Shown: piece after piece, positions 22,217 to 37,179 of the stretch
Layout: each line of letters opens with the position of its first letter
How positions within the stretch are numbered: position 1 is the stretch's first letter
Assembly: GCA_002261195.1 (NCBI GenBank)
Contig: MVBO01000028.1
Location: 1 to 64,000 of the forward strand
Direction: 5' to 3'
From: Bifiguratus adelaidae
Lineage: Eukaryota > Mucoromycota > Endogonomycetes > Endogonales
Length of the DNA: 64,000 bases
Notes under the pieces: model-generated
What the model was told of the DNA's origin: nothing
Seen by the model: only the letters and a program-made list of their open reading frames with translations
Database searches by the model: none
Translations under genes and position numbers: made by a program

Positions 22217-22395
22217 GACGACGTTTGATCAACGGTCTGCGCGAACGTCAAGAGCAAAAAGCCCCAGGATATGGACACGTCGCTGGATAGATGTGGAATG
22301 AAACAACGGTTCCAATGACGTGTATAGACTCTTTGAGCTTATCACTACTCTTACAATGCACATTGCCCGTTGATGCGCAATTATGTAAAAGAGAC

Positions 22396-23240
<845 letters not shown>

Positions 23241-23341
23241 GACAGGATGGATCGTTCCCAATCTCTGGAATCGATCGTCCGTATGGCTCGCGAATCTTCG
23301 ATTTAGCTAAAATGAACGCGTGAATCTTCGATGTTTTTGCA

Positions 23342-24994
23342 TTAGGTCATCTCTACATCTAGCGATTCCTGCTCAAAATAGGTTGAGTCCGCGGAGACTA
23401 TAGGATTCATCCCGACATTTACCTTGATGGCGCCAAACGCCACGTTAACTGACGGAAGACCCGCGGGCGCTTTGGCGACACGGATATCCCCAGTAGAAAG
23501 TATTCTAGCCACGTCTGCTTCAGCCGGTATAGAGTATTCAGAGTGAATGTACGGAAGAGGTTGAGGGACCGTAATACGCAAGGGACCTTGTGGAGTCAAT
23601 AGCACAGTCAGCTTGAACTGGGCAACGATGTCTGCATTATTTGCGCTTCGCGTGATCGGATAGGGTGTCAAGAGGTTGTGTGACACGAGCTCACCAAGGC
23701 CTAGGCGAGCACGCTTGTCATTCAAAGCCCTAGACGTCACGTGTGAGCTTGCAAAGTCATCGGCCATGGACGGAATCGACTTACCTGGTTGAAAAGGGAA
23801 ACACGCTGAATCGTTCATTGATTTCATTGAAAGCGGTCCGAGCACTTTTCGTCTTCAGATTGTAGTTTTGATGCACGTTCCTTGCATAAATCATGGGTTT
23901 ATCCTCCCCCTCTTTGACCTTGGCGATATTAAGATGCTGGAGCATGCTAATTGCTAAGTTCCACTCACCTCGCCAGATCCAGTGGTCATGACAACATTGA
24001 TTGAATACACCTGTCCTCCTTCAATGACAAAATCCGATTCCTCCACCTCCTTGACAGTGATGTCTTTGGGATATCGGTTCACGATGGCGTGTTGTGTTTG
24101 AAGAACAAATCGCTTGAGTTGATTGGATGTAGTGCCGGCGACAGGTTGACACCGGAAGATGGAAGCGACCTCGTGAATGATACGACTGATATCGGAAGCC
24201 TAGAAGAAGACGGTCTTTGAGCACAATTGTTGGCAATCAAGCTGTATAGGCCGCCTACCTTTTGACCAGGCTTGAGCATCTTCAAGACGGCCTCAGACGC
24301 ATAGTGAGCGGCACAAATGACATTCACGACTGGACCTGAAGGAGAAACATGATCAGGTCAGAGCGTGTCAAGACAGATCGCATCAGCCGTACCTGTCGCG
24401 ACGCTTCCCGCGCTTCCCGCAACGATGGTCGTATGCGCAGTGGTAGCAATGTATCCATCTAGATGCACACCTAGCTCACTAAAAGCGAATCAGATATTCA
24501 AGATTCCGCGGGATCAGCAAGAAAACCGTACATCTTCACCACGTCTCCAACATTCAGGGTACGAGTCGTCTCCTTGGATGGCGCAAAGTACTCTACAAGG
24601 TTATTGACGGTGACCGACGTTGGAAGAGCAACGCCTTTCTGCATATGTTGCTGTTGAAAGACTTTGGATGTCTGTAGAGCAAGCGGATACAGTGTTCAGT
24701 CGACTCTGCATTCCAACGGACACCATGCTTACGTGAGCCTCAATCAGGTCATCGCCATATTGACAAAGATCATGCACAGCCACTTCAGGCGCAATCTTGG
24801 CCAACACTTGCTGCAGGCATTCTATACCGAGACCAAAACAACACTATGAGCACGTAACAACTTGCAACCACCTCTGTGACCAACAAGCGCTTACCATTAG
24901 CAATGTCACCTGCCATTCTATACTTTTGCATGACCGAAGGGTCATTCAAGTCGTTGTCTGCCTCGAATTTCGATACTGGATAGTCCAACTCCAT
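23342..24994 (-). CDS. EBP1/PA2G4-family protein (Cdb4-like, inactive methionine aminopeptidase fold)
   Basis: Eight exons with seven short introns encode about 414 residues. The start is MELDYPVSKFEADNDLN; exon joins restore the pita-bread fold markers ([113 protein letters not shown] near the end). The family derives from methionine aminopeptidase 2 but has lost metal ligands and catalysis. S. pombe Cdb4 and human EBP1 bind ribosomes and nucleic acid and act in 60S biogenesis and growth control. Length and order match the family. It is divergent from the small ORF and Yme1 gene to the right. Confidence 0.92.
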
Positions 24995-25417
24995 TGCGCA
25001 AGAAGAAAAAAGTGGATTATTTTTTATGGCTTGATTTGGAATGGGAGGAACAGACCTTATTGTGCGAAGAGAGAGAGAGAGAATAACTAACAAAGGTGCT
25101 TAAGTTGAAAAAACCCGCAGAATGAGCATGGATATAGGGACAATGATGCAAAGATCGTGGATATAGACACGCATGGTACGATTCCATCCATGTGTTCAGT
25201 AACCACACATGTGAATAATAATAAGGCAGGTCATCAACAGTCAGGGCTCTGCGCGAGAAAACACATGTTGAGTGCATCTATACCTGATGACTATCGTCAC
25301 TCTACGTATGCTTTGCTATGCTTCCCACACTCAAACACGCACGGAACACAATGTCGAACTATCATGATCTGTCACGTGACCGCAGGCTCTTACCGGCCGG
25401 TGTTCAATAGACGCTTC
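24995..25417. other. Promoter region of the EBP1-like gene
   Basis: No gene is seen in about 420 bp. A GA-repeat run at 25069-25083 sits about 75 bp upstream of the EBP1-like ATG and could be a promoter element. Confidence 0.4.
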
Positions 25418-25683
25418 ATGGCGCTGCTCTCAAACGGGTTGGGGCAACAGGTAAGGCTGCTCTAGTTGTGATCATGGGTTCATGAGCTGATATTATCCAG
25501 CTACTGGGTGTATTGGCCGATACCACAGTGGGCTTCCAATCCCGATTTGCTAGTGCAAAGCCGTCAGCGTCTGTAAAACGGCATACATCACAATCGGGTA
25601 ATGTCGTTGGTAACACTCGAGTACAAACGCCATTGAGATTGACTGCTCCTCGTCACGTCATTGTGGGTGAATCTCAACGCTAG
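25418..25683 (+). CDS. Possible 71-residue protein, two exons
   Basis: An ATG at 25418 opens an 11-codon exon ending at 25450. A canonical GTAAGG...CAG intron of 50 nt follows, then an exon from 25501 to a TAG at 25681-25683, all in phase. The product is basic (LLGVLADTTVGFQSRFASAK, VQTPLRLTAPRHVIVG) with an N-terminal part that could be a mitochondrial presequence. It lies in front of the Yme1 gene on the same strand, 89 bp before the Yme1 ATG. No homologue comes to mind, so it may be a real small gene or an upstream ORF of the Yme1 transcript. Confidence 0.35.
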
Positions 25684-25772
25684 AGACGTTGCATATACTG
25701 AACCCTTGCTAGCGGGATCTCCCAGTCTTTCTACGAACTGTTGACTTGGGGCAGCTGACGCTTGAAGCATCT

Positions 25773-28241
<2,469 letters not shown>

Positions 28242-28289
28242 TGTTGGATTTGGCGTCAGTTTTTCTGAAGCATCAGGAACAAGGCGGAA

Positions 28290-29699
28290 CACGTCTGCAT
28301 CACTTTATTTTCGCCGTATAGAAGATTTCCCCATTTTCCTTGAGCGACTTTGTGTACTTTAAGAGGACAATATCTAGCTTCTTTTTGTCCTGTGCTAGAT
28401 TGGCAATGTATGGGTATATATCTGAAGCCGACCATTTTCGCTGTTGTGCAAAAAGACGTTGGAATCGGGCTATAGGTGAACTCGGTAGATCCCGAGCCGA
28501 AAAGTAGGAAATGTAGGCTTGAGTAGGACTCGGTTGATCAACAAAAGCCCATCCCTACACAAGCATTAGTTTTCTCAGCGAGGACAAACGTGTAAATCGC
28601 ACCTTGAGCCAGTCCAAGGACGGGATGACACTTAGCTGGGCGTCTTCTACGAGCCGTTGCCAAACGTCAAGGAATTCGTTTAATCGGAAGCGTTCATTCT
28701 GAGAGAAAGTTACATGAGAAGATGATCCCACGGCAGCCGTGTAGTGTACTCACTTGATAGTCGCGCAACAATTGCACTCCGAGGTTGGTCGCAAACTTTT
28801 GTTGATCCAACGCGTATATGCCTGTTGTTCTTTAGCCTGGTATTGCCTTGTTCAGCCTACGCAATACGCTTACCGTTTCGGGTTCCGGGTGTCGAGAACC
28901 AGGCAAGGCAATGGTCGACGACCTTATCGAGATAACCTTCACCAATCCATTCAAATGCTTTCTCAGACTCAATATGGTCAAGAGAGTATCCGTTCGCGAC
29001 CGCATTGTTGCATATCAAGCTGACCAGTTGCAACATGTATGTCTCGTCGACAATTCGCCAATAACCTATCGTCCAAAGTTGATGACTATTTGGCAGGGAT
29101 ACACTCTTCGACGATCAACTCTTACCGTGCAGTTCAAAGGCTCCTAATCCTTCGAGTTCCGCCTTGATCTCGCCCTCGCTTGCTTGAATCATATTTGTCA
29201 ACGTTTCAAGAGTCATCAATGCGTCCTATGGATGGATACTGTTGAATTCCTCGTTCCGCATAACCTGCTCATCATCTACCTGACTAATACTGGCTTCATT
29301 CTCTGGACCCGAGTACTGGCTTTGCTTAAGAATATATTGCAATCGTTCCAACCTCGGGGGACAAGCGCTGACTTCCAAATGAGACGTCAATGTGCTCGTC
29401 ACGAGCCAGCGGTCTTGTATTGCGCTGTCAGTGTCACAGACGAGAAGGGAATTGGATAGTTGAACTTCTCGCACGGCATAGGTAGCATTTGCGGTACACA
29501 TCACCGCTTCGTCATGTGGATTCCCCTTGATAACAACTCTAAGTCGCCAAATGTGAGTCATGGACAGTGAAGGCAATGCGCATGTCTAGTGCCATGCTTA
29601 CCCTTGTCGTGTTGTCAATGCATTCTCTATATCAGCGTTGACCTCTAGTAGCCTATACGTGTCGCTAGCATACACTGGAGAGAAGGCAAGCCCAGGCAT
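28290..29699 (-). CDS. DCC1: Sister-chromatid cohesion protein Dcc1 (Ctf18-RFC subunit)
   Basis: About seven exons starting at 29699. The N-terminal beta domain shows the family pattern YRLLEVN, then VVIKGNPHDEAVMCTANATY, AVREVQLSNSLLVC. The C-terminal winged-helix part includes YWRIVDETYMLQLVSLI, GYLDKVVDHCLAWF, FATNLGVQLLRDY, FLDVWQRLVED and the end YFSARDLPSSPIARFQRLF. Dcc1 joins Ctf8 and Ctf18 in the alternative clamp loader that loads PCNA and supports cohesion and checkpoint signalling at replication forks. One exon end near 29230-29270 is best explained by a 40-nt intron beginning GTTATG. Its ATG is 62 bp from the ATG of the XMAP215 gene, so they share a bidirectional promoter. Confidence 0.85.
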
Positions 29700-29761
29700 A
29701 GCAAGTGAGACAAAAAAACGCGCGCAAAAGACGCGTTCCTTAATTACAATAGGCGCTGGTC
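29700..29761. promoter_or_regulatory. 62-bp divergent promoter between DCC1 and the XMAP215 gene
   Basis: Only 62 bp separate the two ATGs. The transcripts must either have very short leaders or start inside each other. The segment is purine-rich on the plus strand and has ACGCGCGCAAAAGACGCGT, with two MCB-like ACGCG/ACGCGT cores. MCB boxes drive G1/S genes in fungi, which would suit Dcc1; this is inference. Confidence 0.5.
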
Positions 29762-32700
29762 ATGGAGGCAGAAGAAGACTTTACACTGCTTCCTCTGACA
29801 GACCGGCTACAGCACAAGGTGAGTGAGCAGGAGTAGTACTATGGACGTTAGATGACTCAAGGTTTGTAGAATTGGAAAGCCCGTGTGAGTGGGTATGAAG
29901 AGCTGGCCAAACATTTCAGTACGGCCGATCCAGATGACCCAAAGCAGTTTCAAACCTACGTTCCTTTCCTCAAGAAGATCGTCACTGATGCTAACGCAGT
30001 CGCGCAAGAGTCCGGACTGAATACAGTACTTCAGTTTGTGCAAAACGCACCACAAGCGGCGAGTACCAGGGAACAAGTGGTCCCTTCACTGGTAGAGAAG
30101 AGTCTAGGGTCTTCGCGCGCAAACACAAAAGGACGAGCGACGGAGATTTTGCTTATGTATATCGAGGTAGACACGCCAGATCCACTGATTGAGCTTGTTC
30201 TGCCTGGGCTGGATGCAAAACAGCCAAAGGTTGTCACGCAAACGGTGGTTGTTCTCCGAGAAGCGGTCAAACAGTTTGGACTGAAAACCGTATCGCCCAG
30301 ACTCATCGTCAAGACGCTTCCCAAATTGTTCGGCCATACAGACAAGAATGTGCGCAGTGAGGCGGTGCATTTGACCATGGAAATGTATCGCTGGCTGGGA
30401 CCTGCGCTCACGCCCCACCTCAAGGATCTAAAGCCGGTTCAGCAAAAAGAATTGGAGGATGGATTTGCTCGTCTGCCTCAGGAAACGCCAGTGGCTGAAC
30501 GTCTATTGCGGTCACAGCAAGATATGCAAGCACAAGAAGAAGCAGAAGGCGCAGAAGCTGCAGAGGAGCCAGAGGAGATCGATGCATTTGATCTAGCGGA
30601 GGCAGTAGACATCAAAGACAAGATACCCAAAGGTTTTTACGAACAGCTTGGCTCAACAAAATGGAAGGAGAGAAAGGAAGCGCTTGAAGGATTACTGGCC
30701 GTTGTACAAACACCTCGGATAGCGGATGGATCACACAATGAACTCGTCGGGGCGCTTGCGAAACGGATTGGTGATGCAAATATCATTTGTGTTCAGCTTG
30801 CAGCGCAATGCATCGAAGCCTTGGCCAAGGGCTTGCGTAATGACTTTGCAAAGTACAAGAGTGTGGTCGTGGGTCCGATGATTGAAAAGTTAAAAGAGCG
30901 CAAAGCAAGTGTCGTCGAAGTTTTGGTTAGCACGCTGAACGCGGTGTTCTCAACCGTCGATTTGAGTGCAATCATGGAAGATATCGCAACCGGTGCAAAG
31001 CACAAGAATCCGCAAGTCCGGGCAGAAACGGTCAAATTGTTGAGTCGACGTTTAAAGGAAATTCGAGAACAACCAGCCAAGACAGACATCAAGGGACTTA
31101 TAGATTTACTGATCGGTGCCACAGATGATGGAGATCCAAACGCCAGAGAAGCAGGTTATGAGGGCTTAGGCACGTTGATGAAAGTCACTGGCGAGAAACC
31201 GTTGGCAGCTCATCTCGACAAGTTGGATGACATCAAGATTGGTAAAGTCAAAGAATACCGCGACAAGGCGGAAGTGAAGGCAAAACCACCCTCAAGACCA
31301 GCACCAGCATCGACGACCGAAAAGCCCACAAAGCCAACCGGACGACCAAAACCGAAAGCGAAACCGAAGCTCGAGCAACCAGAGTGGGATGACGGATTTG
31401 CCAAAAAGGAAGAACCCGCCAAGAAACAAGAAGCAATTGTTGATCTGACGCCACCAAAGACTCGGCCACCAGCTCGATTTGCAAAGGCGGCAGCAGCGGC
31501 AGCAACCGCCGCTGGCATGTCCATCGACGACTCCATCGTTGACGAAGCGTCACTGTCGCGTCCAACAACGAGTAAATCGAAGGATCCCGACGCAACGCCA
31601 AAAACAGCAACTACGCCGACTCCCAGAAAGACTGGAATATCAAAATCTCCCGCGACCAGAAAATCAGTCATGACCAGCCGCAACGCAATGCTCCAAGCTG
31701 CCTCTTCCTCTAATAATGACTCAGTATACCCGTTACTCGATGCCGACCTGCGCGCAAAAGCCACGAGAGCAAAACGAGATGTGGGCTCTTACAAGTGGGC
31801 CTTTGAAGCTCCGCGGGAGGAGCATGTTGAGTTACTCAAGAGTCAGGCAGAGGAGCACATTGCGCAATCGTTCATTGATCTCGCCATGAAATTTTCTGCG
31901 CCAGACAGTAACCATTTCGCAGCTCTGAGTACATTATCGGATGCTTTGGATATAAGCAAATCCGGGTCGACTTTCGATTTACCAGCTGAGGAGATTATAG
32001 CCAGGATCATCGCCTGCGCGGATCTACTACTAAAGTATTTGACACTTCGGTTGAAAGGATCCAATACTACCATCATTATGCGTGCTCTCGATTGCTACGA
32101 TATTCTTCTCACAGTCATGTCCGAGGCAAACCACGAAATGACCGAATACGAGGCGAACATTATCCTTCCAATCCTCAATAGCAAGGTGAGTGGCCCTATA
32201 GTATACCATTGCTTCGTCTCATTTGTGCCATTAGGTTGGCGATCCCAAAGAGATTATGCGAAAGCGTGTTCGTGTGTCAATGCAAAAAAGTGAAGCTGTG
32301 TGCCCGCTCGCCCGCTTTGTTTCCATTCTTATGGAGTCTGTGGCGACGTCCAAGAACGCTCGCACGAGAGCCGAGTGTCTAGAAGAACTTGCCGTCATCC
32401 TGGAGACCGATCAGTTCAACACCATCGACCCGAGCACCGTGTTGGGCTCACTTGGAGGGCATATCGGTGACAAGGACTCTAGCGTCCGACAGGCCAGTCT
32501 AGGCGCAATATCTCAGGCGTACAAAATCATCGGTCATGATGTTTATACCCAGCTCGGAAAGCTGAACGAAAGGGACAAGAGTATTGTGATGGAAAGACTA
32601 AAGGTTTGTTCAGGTCATCAATACCTGTGGATTGTGCTGATAAATACTCCTGTTGGCTACAGCGTGTGACATTACCTACGTCGTTGGCAAAACCGGCAGA

Positions 32701-34911
32701 AGAGCCAGAACCAAGTAAACCGGCGGCGACCAGCCAGATATCCACAGCAAGAGGCACGGCTCGCCCACAAGCTACCAGTAGCATAAGAAGACCGACGCAA
32801 CGACCAAGCGTACGACAAGAGTCCGTTCAGGAGTCCTCCTGGGATGAGGAGGATCGAAAACCTGTAATAATGAAGCGAGCGCCAGCGCAGATTCGCACTC
32901 AAGTCAAACCTCGCAATATAGCCCAACGAGAACCGCCACCACCCCTCTCTGACCCCCTGTATGACCAATTTCCTGATGAAGACGGAGAAGACTACGCCAT
33001 GGACATGATTATTGTCCAAATCACCAGTGGTGACGCGAATGAGAGTGCCGACGCGCTCAAGCAGCTTGACCGAATGCTTAACGACAACTTTCAATCCGTC
33101 CTCCTTCATGTCAACGACATTGTCAACGCCATCACCCTCCAAACCCGATTTGCGTACACTTCCCTTGACGATAACCCGCCTGGCATCACACGATTATGCA
33201 AATATCTAGTGAACTCGATTGTGCGCTTATTTGGCAATAATGAAATCACCTACGCGCTCGAGCGCGACAGCGTGCTACAATTGGTGCACGAACTTACCTA
33301 TCGAATGTTGGAGCAACAGGACCCTCAATCAGGGAGCAGTCAGCAACTGGCGCGCGCTGTTAATGTTGCCATGACAAAAGTTTTATTCTCCGCCAACAAA
33401 ACCTTGGTGCTTAGGTTGGTTGACGTGTATCGTTGCTCATATCATGCTAAACCTGGCTACAACTTACAGCGTTTTGATCCAATTGCTCGACGTACAGTGC
33501 GTAAAGCTAACTGATACCCGGACAGCCGCCACTCAGCAAGGAGAAATCCGTCGACGACATGTAGAAATCATCCTCAAATGCCTGTGGAAGCTCGCCAAAA
33601 TTTTGCCTAATGCCATCCGAGACGAGCAGCTCAACCCAACGGAACTCCTACAAGATATCAGTACATTCATTGGGCATTATCCAGCAGACGAATGGAAGCG
33701 TCGAGTAGCCATGAAGGTTCCCCATGGAGAGATGCCTCTCAGGACCATGAGAAGCTTTTTACTCGAATTGGTAGCCGTACTTGGTGACTCGATACTGGAT
33801 CACATGCAACTTTTGGACGAAGCTGACCAATCAGTCATTTCCCCCTATATCTATCATTTGCTAGAAGCATGCAAAGCACGCGAAAATATGGCCGCTGCTG
33901 CTGCCTCTGCTTCTATGCAAACTCACCAACACGCATCTCACACTTCACAAAATGCAAGTCCTCCTTCACCTCGGAGGACGCCCGAATCAACACAACGTCC
34001 AGTTCAAGAGGAGATGGAGCAGCCAACCATCGAGACTCGCGCTAGTCCTCCGCAGAGACGCAATGACAACGGGCGCATGAGCGACAAGGAAATCAATAAT
34101 CGGCTAACCGATATTTTTGTCAAGATTGGTTCCAGAGAATGGACAAAGCAGGTAGGTCTGCACACCAGACCACGAAAGCACGTGTTCATTGTCACCTCTT
34201 AGGGTATTTACGAGCTCTATCAGTTTGGCAAGGAACATCCATCTGCCGAGTCACGAATTAATGCCCATCTCGCTTTGACGGGTACATATTTTCAAAGTTA
34301 TATTCGACGAGCGTTGGCCAATCTGGAGGCGGAAGACAAGCTTGCCATGGGTACCGTGCCAGAGGCCGTGAGCAGTCCTCAAGCGAAAGGTATGTATAGC
34401 AAGGCGATGGTTCTCCTGGTCTCACTCATATAACATCCCAAGTGGAAGATACTCCACGCCACGACGATGCGGTTGCGTCCGCTGCGACTACGATCAATAC
34501 TACAGGTAATTTAAAGACAAGATGCAGGCAAAGCTTGATCTCACTGCCAGCACAGGCACGCGGACGAGTGTGGAAGGCAGTCGAGATCGCCTACATCGTC
34601 TCCAAGAAAAGTTCTCTAACCGATCTTCGGTAAGCGTTTTTTTCTTAATTGTAATATGAGATATCATACTCGGTTAACGCACGTATAACAGATCACTGGG
34701 GATTTGTTGTCAAGTTCTCGTGAGTCAAGGCGGGTATGTAGACAGACTATGGTTCAAATTTGCGAAACCTCTAAACCTTGATTACCTACAGATGTCAGGA
34801 CATATATCACCAAGGTCTTCGGACTTGGACCGTACTCAAAGTGTGGCAGCGCTAAAAGAGCGTCTTGCACGCATCAAGCTCTCTGTAGCAGATGCCAACG
34901 ATGTGAAATAA
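29762..34911 (+). CDS. XMAP215/Alp14/Stu2-family microtubule polymerase (long form)
   Basis: About nine exons; those clearly placed are 29762-29818, 29870-32185, 32235-32603, 32663-33414, 33470-34151 and 34203-34389, then short 3' exons ending at a TAA at 34909-34911. The product is about 1,550 residues. It starts with TOG1 (LPLTDRLQHKNWKARVSGY, the tubulin-binding W-x-x-R loop), then TOG2 (YEQLGSTKWKERKEALEGLL), a Lys/Pro linker (about 450-560), and further TOG-like HEAT arrays (AFEAPREEHVELLKSQAEEH; MIIVQITSGDANESADALKQ; and NNRLTDIFVKIGSREWTKQG). The end is a coiled coil (QSVAALKERLARIK). It adds tubulin at microtubule plus ends and nucleates with gamma-tubulin. The exon joins around 34440-34520 are uncertain. 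The size and domain number match metazoan and basidiomycete forms, not the shorter ascomycete yeast ones. Confidence 0.9.
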
Positions 34912-35038
34912 AAAGTATACGCTATTGTTCAAAAATGGAATGCCTTAATTCGGCCTTCAGGGTTAGGTGACCTCACATAGAATGTCACGCTGACTATATA
35001 ATTCATTAATTATTTCTAGATAAATAAATTTAGAAAAT

Positions 35039-35112
35039 GCTACCATGGTGTAGTTGGTTATCACATTCGCCTAACACGCGAAAGGTCTCCAGTTCGAACC
35101 TGGATGGAAGCA
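35039..35112 (+). tRNA. tRNA-Val (AAC)
   Basis: A full cloverleaf without intron, 74 nt including the discriminator A. The D arm is GTG...CAC with GGTT loop. The anticodon stem TTCGC/GCGAA is perfect with loop CTAACAC, so the anticodon is AAC (read as IAC). The T arm TCCAG-TTCGAAC-CTGGA is perfect. The acceptor stem GCTACCA/TGGAAGC has one A-A mismatch at pair 4-69. A T-run (TTTCTTTTTTT) starts 2 nt after the gene, a pol III terminator. Confidence 0.93.
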
Positions 35113-35122
35113 TTTCTTTTTT
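35113..35122 (+). terminator. Pol III terminator after tRNA-Val
   Basis: A T-rich run follows the tRNA discriminator directly, as expected for RNA polymerase III termination. The CstF-50 ATG lies 80 bp further on. Confidence 0.5.
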
Positions 35123-35201
35123 TGGTTGTGTTCAAGCTGACTCTTTAGTTTTGCATTGACTCTCTGTGAGCGATTCCATAATAGTTACGCTCCAAATCAC
35201 C

Positions 35202-36731
35202 ATGGAGCAGAGCGCGCTCTCACAAGCCGACATGCTGCCACTAATTGTGAGTCAACTGGCCGCTTACGGTTTCTCACAACTGGCACAAACCGTCGCCGAA
35301 GTGACTGGTTGCGACGGCAATGTGAAGCCTTCCTATCGCCTTGCTGAACTGACAAGCTTGGGACAAGATTACGGCAAGTATGAGGCGCGTCAGAATATGA
35401 TTTGTAACCGATCAACTGCATGTCTATAGAGGATGAACCTGACTTCGGAACAAGACCGCGCGACGCGCAAGACAAAGACGAGGGGCAGGATAGCGATACG
35501 GCGGATCAGACCCAGGCCAACAAGGCGCAAAAGGACAGAAAGGCGACGACTGAGGCGATCGGATTGATTGTTGATCCGTCCACCAACTACAGTGAGTTGA
35601 TTGGGCAGTTCATGACATCGTATGTTCAGGTCGATTCACATTGCATTCTAGTCACCAAAGAAGCTCCGGACTATTCGCTCTCCTTCTACACCCTCCATAA
35701 AGCTGCCTGTCGGACGGCTGTGTTTAGTCCCGATGGCCGATTCGCTGCATCCGGATCCAAAGATACCACCCTAAAATTACTCGACGTCTCCAAACTCAAG
35801 GAGCGCGCCCAAGACAAGCCGGCAAGGCCTGTACTGAGGGCTCTCTACGACCACACTGAGAGCGTCAATGATATCGCATTTCATCCCAATGGACTCGTGT
35901 TAGCGAGCTGCTCAGATGACCTGAGTATCAAATTGTTCGATCTTTCCAAATCTGGCGCGAAGAGGGCGTTCCGGTACCTCCAAGATACCCAAATGATCAA
36001 CAGTATCGCTTTTCATCCTTCGGGCGATTACATACTGGCGGGCACCAACGATTCCGTTGTCCGCATCTTTGATGTTAAGACATTCCAATGTTACGCGCCT
36101 CCCGGTGATGCCAAGCATACCTCTGGCATCACTCAGGTGCGGTACTCGCCATCCGGAAGCATGTTTATGTCATCGTCATTGGATGGATCGGTCAAGATAT
36201 GGGACGGCGTCAACGGCAAGTGCATTCGAACGATTGCACAAGCGCACGGAGGCAGTGAAGTCAATTGCTCGATGATGTCACAAAACGAGCGCTATGTGCT
36301 CAGTGCTGGCAAAGATTCTACAGTGCGATTATGGGATGTGACGAGCGGCAAGCAAGTGATGGAGTATCGAGGCGCTACATGTGTCCGGGAAGAACTAAAG
36401 GTAGGGCACAGAGAGCGACGTCGTTGGGTAATATTAAACAGGCACTGATCATGGTGTATAGGCCACCTTTAATTACAATGAAGATTTTGTCATGATGGGC
36501 GATGAGAGTACGCATACGGTCTATGTCTGGGATACGCGCACAGGACAATTGTCTACGCGTATCGGCGGTCACGACGATATCGTTCGATGCGTTGCCTCTT
36601 CACCCATTGATGATGGACTCTTGACATGCAGGTAGGTTGCCATGGATTTGTGGACCGTACGCACTCTACAACCTGTCCATTCCTGCAGCGACGATAGCAA
36701 GATTCGTTACTACTATCCCAAACGCCACTAA
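35202..36731 (+). CDS. CSTF1: Cleavage stimulation factor 50-kDa subunit (CstF-50, WD40)
   Basis: Four exons (35202-35373, 35430-36400, 36462-36631, 36689-36731) give 451 residues. The N-terminal dimerisation helix (MLPLIVSQLAAYGFSQLAQT) is followed by an acidic linker and then seven WD40 blades beginning YTLHKAACRTAVFSPDGR and including VNDIAFHPNGLVLASCSDD, INSIAFHPSGDYILAG, TQVRYSPSGSMFMSSSLDGS, YVLSAGKDSTVRLWDV and VRCVASSPIDDGLLTCSDDS. The protein binds the RNA polymerase II tail and BRCA1-like partners in animal CstF and helps 3'-end cleavage. Budding yeast lacks it, so it is a useful lineage mark. The first intron starts with GC (GCAAGT). It converges on NAA38 with 23 bp between stops. 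Confidence 0.92.
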
Positions 36732-36754
36732 GAGAGGTTGAAAATAAGCCAACC

Positions 36755-37078
36755 TTAGGCATAGAGATCCTTGGCTTCCAAGTCTTCGATCTCAAACTTG
36801 GTCAAATGCTTGCCAGGTATCATCACCAACCCCACCAACCGACTTGATCCTAACCCACCCCACCTTCGGTTAGCCAACCGTGTTCACCGTCACTTGCATC
36901 CCTTACCATTCCTCTCTTCTCGAGCATTCGCCAAAATCACGTTGCGATCCTTGTCTGTCAATACAAACTTCCCCATAAAGATGCGTCCATCGGATATGCT
37001 AATGCGTGCAGCGTGCCCCAAGTAGCCTCGCAACCGTTCAATCCTTGCTGTGCTGTGCTGGACGGGATAGTGTTCCAT
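36755..37078 (-). CDS. NAA38: Naa38/Lsmd1-like Sm-fold subunit of N-acetyltransferase NatC
   Basis: Exons 36907-37078 and 36755-36849 with a 57-nt intron encode 88 residues. The Sm1 motif is clear (LRGYLGHAARISISDGRIFM, then GKFVLTDKDRNVILANA), and the second exon gives Sm2 (RLVGLVMIPGKHLTKFEIED). The Asp in SDGR and the closing VMIPG match Lsmd1/Naa38 rather than core Lsm proteins. In NatC it helps Naa30 and Naa35 acetylate Met-hydrophobic N-termini. Start at the ATG 37076-37078; the frame upstream begins only at TTG. It diverges from the next gene across 101 bp. Confidence 0.82.
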
Positions 37079-37179
37079 ATGAACCAATCAAAATCAAGGG
37101 CTTGGGAGACTTGCTGCATTGCTTCTTTGCTTTCTGCCTTCTCTTTTCGCTTTTCTCTCTTGTCAACATCACTCCTCTA

